8,385 nt of DNA from Flavobacteriales bacterium (lineage in GTDB: Bacteria; Bacteroidota; Bacteroidia; Flavobacteriales_D; Parvicellaceae), in the NCBI GenBank assembly GCA_027047735.1, contig JALTUD010000094.1:1-8385 (forward strand). The letters run 5' to 3'. Both the position numbers and the translations under genes were made by a program. Of this stretch, positions 1-6,743 are shown one piece after another. Position 1 is the stretch's first letter. The number at the start of each line of letters is the position of its first letter. The notes below the pieces were generated by a model. That model ran no database searches and had not been told where the DNA came from. It saw only the letters and a program-made list of their open reading frames with translations.

Positions 1-591
1 ATCAAAGAAGAAGCGGAAAAAGATTTTCAGATGGCAAGTGGTATTTCTGAGCGTGTTGATGACAAGGATTCGGTTTGGGTGTTGACACGAGCAAGATTGC
101 CTTGGTTGCTTGTTGGTTTATTGGGAGGAATTTTGGGTTCGCTTGTGATTGGTAGTTTTGATGAGCAGTTGGAAGTGTTACCGGTATTAGCTTTCTTTAT
201 TCCTCTTATCGGAGCAATGGGAGGGAATGTTGGTGTACAATCTTCTGCTATTATTGTACAGGGCTTGGCGAATAATTCTTTATCGTTAGATTCTACTGCG
301 AAGAAAATTTTTAAAGAATTAGGGGTTGCAGCGGTAAATGGAGTGATATTAGCTTTTTTGATATTTACTTATACCTATATTACCGGTTCGCCGATAAGGT
401 TAAGTCTTACTATTTCTATAGCGTTGTTTTCGGTGATTATATTTGCGGGTGTTTTTGGGACAATTGTTCCTCTGATTTTACATAAACAAAATATAGATCC
501 TGCATTGGCTACAGGTCCGTTTATTACAACAATGAATGATATTATAGGGCAGTTGATTTATTTTTCAATAGCTTGGTGGTTCTTTTTTTGA
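1..591 (+). CDS. mgtE: MgtE family magnesium transporter, C-terminal part (5' truncated by window edge)
   Basis: This is the membrane domain of a MgtE-type Mg2+ channel/transporter of the inner membrane. The frame is open from base 1, and the ten residues before the first ATG (position 31) read like the usual linker after the second CBS domain. The gene therefore starts upstream, and the ATG at 31 is not the real start. Visible family signatures are the pore-region segment GAMGGNVGVQSSAII (about 211-255) and the last-helix segment TTMNDIIGQLIYF. The Asp of that segment (codon 538-540) aligns with the Mg2+-selecting Asp432 of the Thermus thermophilus protein. About five hydrophobic helices are present, as expected for this domain. 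The missing part should hold the MgtE N domain and CBS domains, which sense cytoplasmic Mg2+ in this family. The protein ends in Trp-Trp-Phe-Phe-Phe. Family assignment is secure; magnesium as substrate rests on family knowledge. Confidence 0.95.
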   Translation: MKEEAEKDFQMASGISERVDDKDSVWVLTRARLPWLLVGLLGGILGSLVIGSFDEQLEVLPVLAFFIPLIGAMGGNVGVQSSAIIVQGLANNSLSLDSTAKKIFKELGVAAVNGVILAFLIFTYTYITGSPIRLSLTISIALFSVIIFAGVFGTIVPLILHKQNIDPALATGPFITTMNDIIGQLIYFSIAWWFFF

Positions 592-650
592 AAGGGAATT
601 GGAGTAAGGTAAGAAATAGAAAGTTACATTCTTATGCTTTTTTTTGTCCC

Positions 651-797
651 GCGTTAGGGATAGAAACGGCATCCTTTTGGGTTGTTGCATATAAGCAACC
701 CAAAAGATATAGTGGATAGCCCGACCATTACAGCGTTAAAAAGTGGTGTAGTGAGAACGGAACTACTTTTTTATGCTGTAATGGGAACGCCCTAACC
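651..797 (+). ncRNA. Structured RNA-like element, probable Flavo-1 family
   Basis: The gap between the convergent mgtE and pfkA genes is filled by nested complementary segments. An outer stem pairs 653-659 (GTTAGGG) with 790-796 (CCCTAAC). An arm pairs 668-674 (GGCATCC) with 714-721 (GGATAGCC, one bulged A), continued by 675-684 with 696-705 (TTTTGGGTTG/CAACCCAAAA), with GATATAGT unpaired on the 3' side. A second arm pairs 726-734 (CATTACAGC) with 775-783 (GCTGTAATG), continued by an A-rich/T-rich helix. An alternative outer pairing is 651-655 (GCGTT) with 786-790 (AACGC). The sequences GAAACGGCATCC and AAAAGATATAGTGGA, placed either side of a variable hairpin, match from memory a recurrent flavobacterial intergenic element; Flavo-1 is my best name for it. 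The conserved motifs suggest the + strand as the RNA strand. No clear promoter was found upstream. The function of this class is unknown, and it could also act as a transcript end between the two genes. Confidence 0.6.
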
Positions 798-800
798 TAA

Positions 801-1784
801 TTATATGGAAAGAATATCTACTAGTTTGAGTAAGTTCGGATTGATTTCTTTGTGGTGTTTTATGGCTTTATTAAAAGGAGTTAAAACGGTAGTTCGATTC
901 ATAAATCCGACCATAACGTCTTTTTTGCCTTGTAGCAAATAGTCAACAGCTCCGGCTCCCATTTGACTGGCTAGGACACGGTCGAAAGCAGAAGGACTTC
1001 CTCCTCTTTGAATGTGTCCTAACACGGTAACACGAATATCAAAGAAAGGGTGTTTTTCTTTGACGGCTTCAGCCACTTTGTATGCTCCACCGAAATCATC
1101 ACCTTCGGCTACGATGATTATACTGCTGGGTTTATGGTGTTGGTAATCTCTGTTTAGCTTTCGAAGCAGATGGTCGATATAAGTTGGGGTTTCGGGGATT
1201 AATACTGCTTCAGCTCCGGTGGCGATACCGCTTCTTAGAGCTATAAATCCGGCATCTTTTCCCATAACTTCAATAACGAACAATCTTCCGTGGCTGCTGG
1301 CTGTATCTCTGATTTTATCGACAGCTTGAACAACCGTATTGAGAGCTGTGTCATACCCAATGGTATAGTCTGTACCAAATAAATCATTGTCGATAGTCCC
1401 CGGTATTCCTATTATGGGAAAATTAAATTCTTTGATAAAAACAGAAGCTCCGGTAAATGTACCGTCACCACCAATTGCAACAAGAGCGTCAATGTTATTT
1501 TTTTGAAGGTTTTTAAAAGCTTTTTTTCTGCCTTCGATGGTTCTAAATTCGTCGCTTCGAGCTGTTTTTAATATTGTGCCACCGCGTTGGATGATATTGC
1601 TGACGCTATTGGATTGAAGTGGGATGAAGTCGTTTTCGATTAGTCCGTTGTATCCGCGTTTAAAACCAAAAACTTCCAGTCCTTTATATATAGCAGAGCG
1701 TGTAATGGCTCGAATACAAGCATTCATACCCGGTGCATCACCACCGGAAGTAATGATTCCAATTTTTTTTATTTTCTTTGTCAT
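801..1784 (-). CDS. pfkA: ATP-dependent 6-phosphofructokinase
   Basis: This enzyme phosphorylates fructose 6-phosphate to fructose 1,6-bisphosphate with ATP, the committed step of glycolysis, in the cytoplasm. The 327-residue length matches bacterial PfkA (about 320). Visible motifs are the nucleotide loop SGGDAPG (13-19), GGDGT (105-109), the catalytic segment GIPGTIDND (126-134; Asp132 corresponds to the catalytic Asp127 of E. coli), MGKDAGFIA (174-182), and LGHIQRGGSPSAFDR (255-269), which carries substrate-binding His and Arg. The Gly in GGDGT and the Gly before TIDND are the residues of ATP-using enzymes; pyrophosphate-using relatives have Asp and Lys there. The ATG at 1782-1784 directly precedes the conserved beta strand IGIITSGGD, so the start is well supported. 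It has no Shine-Dalgarno sequence, as usual in Bacteroidota. It converges with mgtE, its stop lying only four bases from the structured element, and is divergent from the lipoprotein gene. Confidence 0.97.
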   Translation of the reverse strand: MTKKIKKIGIITSGGDAPGMNACIRAITRSAIYKGLEVFGFKRGYNGLIENDFIPLQSNSVSNIIQRGGTILKTARSDEFRTIEGRKKAFKNLQKNNIDALVAIGGDGTFTGASVFIKEFNFPIIGIPGTIDNDLFGTDYTIGYDTALNTVVQAVDKIRDTASSHGRLFVIEVMGKDAGFIALRSGIATGAEAVLIPETPTYIDHLLRKLNRDYQHHKPSSIIIVAEGDDFGGAYKVAEAVKEKHPFFDIRVTVLGHIQRGGSPSAFDRVLASQMGAGAVDYLLQGKKDVMVGFMNRTTVLTPFNKAIKHHKEINPNLLKLVDILSI

Positions 1785-1822
1785 AAATGTAAAAATACAA
1801 GAAAAATGAAAAATACTGAAAA

Positions 1823-1849
1823 TTGCACACGTTTTTTTTGGTAGTTTTG
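1823..1849 (+). promoter_or_regulatory. Candidate Bacteroidota sigma-A promoter for the lipoprotein/ABC gene block
   Basis: TAGTTTTG at 1842-1849 is an exact match to the TAnnTTTG -7 element of Bacteroidota. TTG at 1823-1825 could be the -33 element, 16 bases upstream, slightly shorter than the usual 17-23. Transcription would start near 1856 and leave a leader of about 50 bases before the ATG at 1907. No equally good match was found on the other strand for pfkA. Confidence 0.5.
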
Positions 1850-1906
1850 GACTTATTTAGTTTCTTTGGAAGATTAGAAAAGTTAAATTTTGAAATCGAA
1901 CATAAA

Positions 1907-2848
1907 ATGAAGATTAAATACAGCGGTTATATTACAGCATTAGCAATGGCTTCAACGAGTTTATTTCTTACCGGTTGTGGTGGAGAATCAACGCCTGAAA
2001 CACCTAAAGATGCTGAGGATGAGATTCAAAAAATTGATGAGAAGATTACTAAGGATACTAAGCCTGATGATATTATTCGAGTGAAGGTAGGTAACCAATT
2101 CTTTAGTATTCCTTCACCTGTTCAAACGGCTTTCTTAATTAAAAAGGAAGGGGCGGATTTTAATTCGGAGTTGTTAAACCCTATTGAAAATTCCGGTTCG
2201 TATTCGACGACGTTTCAAAAAGCTTTGAATATGGGTGTTTATGGTGCGGATATGGGGTACATTACGCTGTATGAAAATACAGATTTAAGTTTAAAGTATC
2301 TTAAAGGTGTAAGAAAGTTGGCTGATGAATTGGATTTAGCGGGTGCTTTTAATGATAAGTTGGCTGAACGTTTTAGTGCAAATATGGGGAATCAAGATTC
2401 CATGTTGGTATTTGTGAATGAGGCGTATAAAAATGCTGATGATTACCTAAAGAAAAATGACAAAGCAGATGTAGCTGCACTAGTTGTTGTGGGAGGTTGG
2501 GTTGAAGCTGTTTATTTTGCTGCTCAAACTGCGGTCGAAACGAAAAATCAAAAGATAATAGATCGTGTAGCGGAGCAAAAACAAGCGTTAACGAATATGA
2601 TTAATATGTTGAAGGCTTTGCCGGAAACTACCGGAGATGAATCTTACGAAGATTTAGTCTTGGAATTGGAAGATTTAAGAGCTATTTTTGATGATATTAC
2701 TTTTACTTATGAATATGTAGAGCCGGTAACGGATCCTGTTAAAAAGGAAACTACCATTAATAGTAAAAATACGGTAGAAATATCAGAGGAAACATTAAAT
2801 CAAATCGTAAAAACTCTTTCGGAAATAAGAAATTCAATCATAGGATAG
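1907..2848 (+). CDS. Lipoprotein of unknown function
   Basis: The protein has 313 residues. A lipoprotein signal peptide is clear: Lys-rich start, hydrophobic stretch 9-20, and lipobox LTGC at 21-24, so Cys24 would be lipidated. The residues after Cys (Gly-Gly-Glu-Ser) do not match the surface-export signals I know for Capnocytophaga or Flavobacterium, so the protein may face the periplasm. After an acidic linker (about 25-55) the mature part is mostly helical. Segments that look conserved are FSIPSPVQTAFLIKK (66-80), ALNMGVYGADMGYITLY (106-122) and VVVGGWVEAVYFAAQT (193-208). The C-terminus (291-312) is a short amphipathic helix. The frame is open upstream to a TTG at 1823, but that would start inside the promoter and put 28 residues before the signal peptide, so ATG 1907 is chosen. 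I recall similar lipoproteins in other Bacteroidota without an assigned role. It is the first gene of the block leading to the ABC transporter, 26 bases before the next gene. Confidence 0.85.
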   Translation: MKIKYSGYITALAMASTSLFLTGCGGESTPETPKDAEDEIQKIDEKITKDTKPDDIIRVKVGNQFFSIPSPVQTAFLIKKEGADFNSELLNPIENSGSYSTTFQKALNMGVYGADMGYITLYENTDLSLKYLKGVRKLADELDLAGAFNDKLAERFSANMGNQDSMLVFVNEAYKNADDYLKKNDKADVAALVVVGGWVEAVYFAAQTAVETKNQKIIDRVAEQKQALTNMINMLKALPETTGDESYEDLVLELEDLRAIFDDITFTYEYVEPVTDPVKKETTINSKNTVEISEETLNQIVKTLSEIRNSIIG

Positions 2849-2874
2849 ATTGTCAACCATATACTTAATTTATT

Positions 2875-3339
2875 ATGAAATTTATATTGAAATATACCAT
2901 ATTGGCAGCAGGAGTATTGATGTTTAATCTTTCTTTTGCTCAAGATAATCCTGTAACTTGTGATTCTATTGCTGAAGTTACAAGCAGTTACTTGAATACT
3001 GATAAAGATAAAGCAATGAATCGTGTTTTTATATCGGATGGTCAAGTTTATCGAGTTTTCCTGAATGACGAGGAAGCAGCAGAGTTTGAAACAACATTTT
3101 ATGGCGGTTCGACTTATAGAATTGCTACCTCAGCGGGAATAGATGATAATTACATTATCTTTGAGGTGTATGATAAAGAACAAAATTTATTGTTTTCAAA
3201 TGAGGATTATGAATATGCTCCGTATTGGGATTTTAAAGTAACAAATACTTTAGATTGTACGATAGAAGTGAAGTTGGATGTAGATAAAAAAATCTCAGGC
3301 TGTGCGTCTGTTATGATTGGTTTTGCTAAACAAAACTAA
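2875..3339 (+). CDS. Small secreted protein of unknown function
   Basis: The protein has 154 residues with a type I signal peptide: Lys at 2 and 6, hydrophobic core about 8-19, and probable cleavage after Ala22 (SFA, then Gln), a pattern very common in Bacteroidota. The mature part of about 132 residues is rich in predicted beta strands and in Asp, Glu and Tyr, with Cys at 29, 128 and 143, two of which could form a disulfide in the periplasm. Short segments such as FYGGSTYRIATSAG and APYWDFKVTN look like strands of a compact beta sandwich. I recognise no catalytic motif and no named family. It lies 26 bases after the lipoprotein gene and 43 bases before the ABC transporter gene on the same strand, so it is probably co-transcribed with them. 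Whether it stays in the periplasm or leaves the cell cannot be decided; no C-terminal sorting domain is seen. Confidence 0.8.
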   Translation: MKFILKYTILAAGVLMFNLSFAQDNPVTCDSIAEVTSSYLNTDKDKAMNRVFISDGQVYRVFLNDEEAAEFETTFYGGSTYRIATSAGIDDNYIIFEVYDKEQNLLFSNEDYEYAPYWDFKVTNTLDCTIEVKLDVDKKISGCASVMIGFAKQN

Positions 3340-3347
3340 TACGTTTT
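3317..3347 (+). promoter_or_regulatory. Weak candidate internal promoter before the ABC gene
   Basis: TACGTTTT at 3340-3347 matches seven of eight positions of TAnnTTTG, and TTG at 3317-3319 lies 20 bases upstream, a normal spacing. It overlaps the end of the small secreted-protein gene. In AT-rich DNA such partial matches are frequent, so this is only a possibility that the ABC gene can also be transcribed separately. Confidence 0.2.
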
Positions 3348-3382
3348 ATAATTACTTTCCACAAAACGATAATCCCTTATAG

Positions 3383-6300
3383 ATGAGCGAAAGAATACTG
3401 AAAGCCTTGATGCAGCTCTTTGCTATTATTGCAAAGGTTGATATTGATGAAGAGACCGGAGAAGTCCGGTTGGATTCGAAGGGGCGTCAGATTGTGCGTA
3501 CTTTTTTAAGTCAGGAATTAAATCAGGAGCTAGTAGAAGAATACCTAAAGGTTTTTGATGAGTACGTTATTGGACATCATACCAGTAAAAGAAAAAGAAA
3601 ATCCAATACAAGAAGGAAGCGTACATCTGTAAATTCAGTAAAAGTTTTACGAATTTGCACTCAAATCAATGAAGAGTTAGCTCAACGTCAGAAAATCATT
3701 GTGTTTATCCGTATCTTGGAATTTACCAATGCCAATGACGTAATCGCCGAGCAAGAACTTGAATTTGTTACTACCGTAGCAGAAACTTTCAACATAGGGC
3801 GTGAAGAGTTTAAAGATTGCTTGGAGTATGTAAAAGCTGAAGAAAACGATTATGTAGATAATGAAAATTATCTGGTTGTAGATAACAACATGGAAAATCG
3901 TTTTGAAAAGTCAAAGCATCTTTATTCTGAAACGATGATTGGCTTTGCTCGTGTTTTACGCGTGAAATCGATTAATACCTACTTTGTTAAGTACTATGGA
4001 AGTCATCAGTTATATCTTAACGGTCAGCTACTTACTCAAGATAGGGTTCATATTCTTACTCAAGGTTCTTCATTAAGAAGCTCAAGGGTTCAACCGGTTT
4101 ATTACAGTGATATTGTCAGTCGTTTTTTAAGTGATTCGGTAAGACAAAAACTTGCTTTTAAAGTGAAAGATATGCAGTATCACTTTAAAGGAGGTAAAGT
4201 TGGTTTGCATCCGATAGATTTTGAGGAAGAAGAAGGTAAGTTGATTGGTATAATGGGAGGTTCAGGAGCCGGTAAATCAACGTTACTAAATGTTCTAAAT
4301 GGTTCTTATGTACCGACTGTTGGAGAGGTTACGATTAACGGTATTAATCTTCATCATGAGAAAGAAAAATTGGAAGGAATCATTGGTTTTGTTCCACAAG
4401 ATGATTTGTTGATTGAAGAGTTAACGGTTTTTGAAAATCTTTTTTATAATGCTAAATTGTGTTTTGGTAACTTTTCAGATGAGGAAATCACTGAATTAGT
4501 AGATAAAACATTAAAAGCGATTGGTTTATATGAAGCTAAGGATTTAAAAGTAGGTAACCCACTTGAAAAAACAATTTCCGGAGGTCAGCGAAAACGATTA
4601 AATATAGCATTAGAGTTAATACGTGAACCTGCGGTACTCTTTGTTGATGAACCAACATCCGGGCTTTCTTCTCGTGATTCTGAAAATATAATGGATTTAC
4701 TAAAAGAATTAGCTTTAAAAGGAAAGCTGATTTTTGTTGTGATTCACCAACCTTCATCAGACATTTTTAAAATGTTTGATAAGTTATTTATATTAGACCA
4801 AGGAGGATATCCTATTTACAATGGAAATCCTATTGATGCGGTTATCTACTTTAAGCGTTTGGCTCATCATGCTAATGCCGATGAAAGTGAATGTTTTTCC
4901 TGTGGTAACGTTAATCCGGAGCAGATATTCAATATTATTGAATCCAAGGTTGTTGATGAATATGGAAATCTGACCGAAAATAGAAAGATTTCACCTAAAG
5001 AATGGAATGAGCACTATTTAGAATATATAAAAGAACACAAATACCAAGTTGAGGACGTAAAAGAAGTTCCGGTAAGTGAATTTCAGATTCCCAATAAGCT
5101 GAAACAGGTAAAAGTATTTTTCACAAGAGATGTATTGTCTAAATTGACTAATAAACAATACATGATTATAACCATGTTTCAAGCTCCTGCGTTGGGACTT
5201 GTACTGGCATTCTTTATGAAATATTTGACTATTTCTCCGAGTGGCGAATATGTTTATGTATTTTATGAGAGTAGCAATGTCCCTCAGTATATATTTATTT
5301 CTGTCATCGTTTCACTTTTTATCGGATTGACGACTAGTGCTGAGGAAATAATAGGAAACTTAAAGATTTTGAAACGTGAGAAATTCCTGAACTTAAGTAA
5401 AGGAAGTTATCTGTTTTCTAAAATCTCCATCATGTTGATGATTTCTGCTATTCAATCTTTGTTTTATGTGGTTGTTGGTAACTGGGTATTAGGTATTTAT
5501 GGGTTGAATTTTTACTATTGGATGATACTATTCTCTACCTCTGTCTTTGCCAACATACTCGGATTGAATATTTCAGCCAGCTTTAATTCTGTTAAAGTGA
5601 TTTACATTTTAATTCCGATACTGATTATTCCGCAACTTTTGTTTAGTGGTATTTTGGTTTCGTATGATAAATTAAATCCTGTTTTTGCAGAAAAAGACCA
5701 TGTGCCGTGGGTAGGAAATATAATGGCATCAAGGTGGGCTTATGAAGGTATAGCCGTTACTCAATTTAAGGATAATGCTTTTGAAAAGAACTTTTATCCG
5801 TATGATAAACAGATGTCTTTTTCAAATTGGAAAAAAGACCAATGGGTAAGTAACCTGCAAGGGAAGCTAAACGATGCCAAGCGATTCATAGAGAGTAATC
5901 ACAATCTTGACTATAAACGCCCGGAGGTAAAAAGAAAATTGCATATCGTTAAAAATGAAATAGAAAAAGAAATGCGACATGTAAATATACCTTGTTCGCG
6001 TGTTGAGGGGCTTTGTGAAGCGATACATAAAATCAATATTGATGAATTTGATATAGATACTTATAACAGCTTAAACGAGTACTTAAATATTCTTAAAACA
6101 AGATATAAAAATATTTACAATCTTTTTGAAGCCAAAAGAGATAGCGTTCAACAATTATTTACACGTCCCGGTAAAGAGTTTAAACAAATCTTAGAAACAA
6201 AACGAAAAGAAAAATTATTAACCGGAAAAGAATATAAGAAATTAAGAAAGTTCTTTGGAAAATTAAAAGACGAAAGCTTTCAAACGTTTAGAAATAAATA

Positions 6301-6619
6301 TAAAAACAAAGCATTAGGAGATTTTGTAACCAATGCAAATACACTAACTTTTACCGATGAGGATAATGACCATATCATACAAAAAAAGGATCCAATATAT
6401 TTAGATCCGTATGATTTTGATTATTTTAAAGCTCAATTTTATGCTCCTCGAAAAAAGATTTTCGGTAAATATCTCGACACTTTTACAGCAAATGTAATCG
6501 TGATTTGGATAATGGTTCTATTACTAATTGTAACGCTGTATTTTGATATGCTCAAAAAGTTTTTGGACTTTATGGGGAATATTCATCTACCTGCTTTTAT
6601 AAAAGGTAAAAAGTCCTAA
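3383..6619 (+). CDS. ABCG-type ABC transporter, ATPase and permease fused, with extra N-terminal domains
   Basis: This is a 1078-residue inner-membrane ABC half-transporter with its ATPase before its membrane domain, as in the ABCG (White) group. Residues 1-150 form a helical region resembling a TerB-like fold, split by a basic linker (about 69-80). Residues 160-250 are a small beta region that may be FHA-like. The ATPase shows Walker A GGSGAGKST (292-300), Q-loop Gln339, signature ISGGQ (398-402), Walker B VLFVDE (418-423) and switch His455, all intact. CFSC (504-507) follows, a possible metal site with nearby His495 and His496. Five membrane helices lie at about 594-614, 636-652, 681-700, 711-733 and 739-761. 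A charged, mostly helical loop of about 270 residues comes next, then a sixth helix (about 1036-1054) and a basic cytoplasmic tail. It probably works as a homodimer. The substrate is unknown. It sits 43 bases after the secreted-protein gene. The ATG at 3383 is the first in-frame ATG and directly precedes an apparently conserved helix. Confidence 0.93.
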   Translation: MSERILKALMQLFAIIAKVDIDEETGEVRLDSKGRQIVRTFLSQELNQELVEEYLKVFDEYVIGHHTSKRKRKSNTRRKRTSVNSVKVLRICTQINEELAQRQKIIVFIRILEFTNANDVIAEQELEFVTTVAETFNIGREEFKDCLEYVKAEENDYVDNENYLVVDNNMENRFEKSKHLYSETMIGFARVLRVKSINTYFVKYYGSHQLYLNGQLLTQDRVHILTQGSSLRSSRVQPVYYSDIVSRFLSDSVRQKLAFKVKDMQYHFKGGKVGLHPIDFEEEEGKLIGIMGGSGAGKSTLLNVLNGSYVPTVGEVTINGINLHHEKEKLEGIIGFVPQDDLLIEELTVFENLFYNAKLCFGNFSDEEITELVDKTLKAIGLYEAKDLKVGNPLEKTISGGQRKRLNIALELIREPAVLFVDEPTSGLSSRDSENIMDLLKELALKGKLIFVVIHQPSSDIFKMFDKLFILDQGGYPIYNGNPIDAVIYFKRLAHHANADESECFSCGNVNPEQIFNIIESKVVDEYGNLTENRKISPKEWNEHYLEYIKEHKYQVEDVKEVPVSEFQIPNKLKQVKVFFTRDVLSKLTNKQYMIITMFQAPALGLVLAFFMKYLTISPSGEYVYVFYESSNVPQYIFISVIVSLFIGLTTSAEEIIGNLKILKREKFLNLSKGSYLFSKISIMLMISAIQSLFYVVVGNWVLGIYGLNFYYWMILFSTSVFANILGLNISASFNSVKVIYILIPILIIPQLLFSGILVSYDKLNPVFAEKDHVPWVGNIMASRWAYEGIAVTQFKDNAFEKNFYPYDKQMSFSNWKKDQWVSNLQGKLNDAKRFIESNHNLDYKRPEVKRKLHIVKNEIEKEMRHVNIPCSRVEGLCEAIHKINIDEFDIDTYNSLNEYLNILKTRYKNIYNLFEAKRDSVQQLFTRPGKEFKQILETKRKEKLLTGKEYKKLRKFFGKLKDESFQTFRNKYKNKALGDFVTNANTLTFTDEDNDHIIQKKDPIYLDPYDFDYFKAQFYAPRKKIFGKYLDTFTANVIVIWIMVLLLIVTLYFDMLKKFLDFMGNIHLPAFIKGKKS

Positions 6620-6695
6620 TACCATTTGAATTTTGAAAAGAGCCGAAAGAAAATAAAAAGGCTTTACAAGACTCGTTTCAATGTTTAAATGGTAT
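6619..6695. repeat. Imperfect inverted repeat enclosing a small hairpin
   Basis: ATACCATTT at 6619-6627 is the perfect reverse complement of AAATGGTAT at 6687-6695. With two G-T pairs the stem extends inward to about 13 pairs (6619-6631 with 6683-6695). Inside it, AGAGCC at 6639-6644 can pair with GGCTTT at 6660-6665 (one G-T pair) around an A-rich loop. The left arm begins at the last base of the ABC gene stop codon. There is no T-run after the structure, so it is not a classic intrinsic terminator. It may be an RNA-processing or transcript-end structure, or a small mobile or regulatory element; nothing in the window repeats it. Confidence 0.45.
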
Positions 6696-6743
6696 AAGTG
6701 TATTCAAAGGGAAATCTTCTTTTAGCATTAAACTAGAAATATA

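Noticed and set aside
638..645. T-run of eight as an intrinsic terminator of mgtE
   Set aside because: No convincing GC-containing hairpin lies directly upstream of the T-run; the strong hairpins are downstream, in the structured element.
674..706. The strong hairpin as a stand-alone terminator
   Set aside because: It is not followed by a T-run on either strand and is better explained as one arm of the larger structured element.
1624..1809. Open frame on the plus strand opposite the pfkA start
   Set aside because: It is antisense to strongly conserved pfkA codons and the product has no recognisable features.
1823..1906. In-frame TTG extension of the lipoprotein by 28 residues
   Set aside because: It would put the start codon on the candidate -33 element and place 28 residues before a normal lipoprotein signal peptide; ATG 1907 is the better start.
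2800..3045. Open frame on the minus strand
   Set aside because: It lies opposite the lipoprotein end and the secreted-protein start, its composition looks like reverse-complemented coding sequence, and it has no domain.
4536..4757. Open frame on the minus strand inside the ABC gene
   Set aside because: It is antisense to the signature and Walker B region, whose sequence is fixed by the ABC protein.
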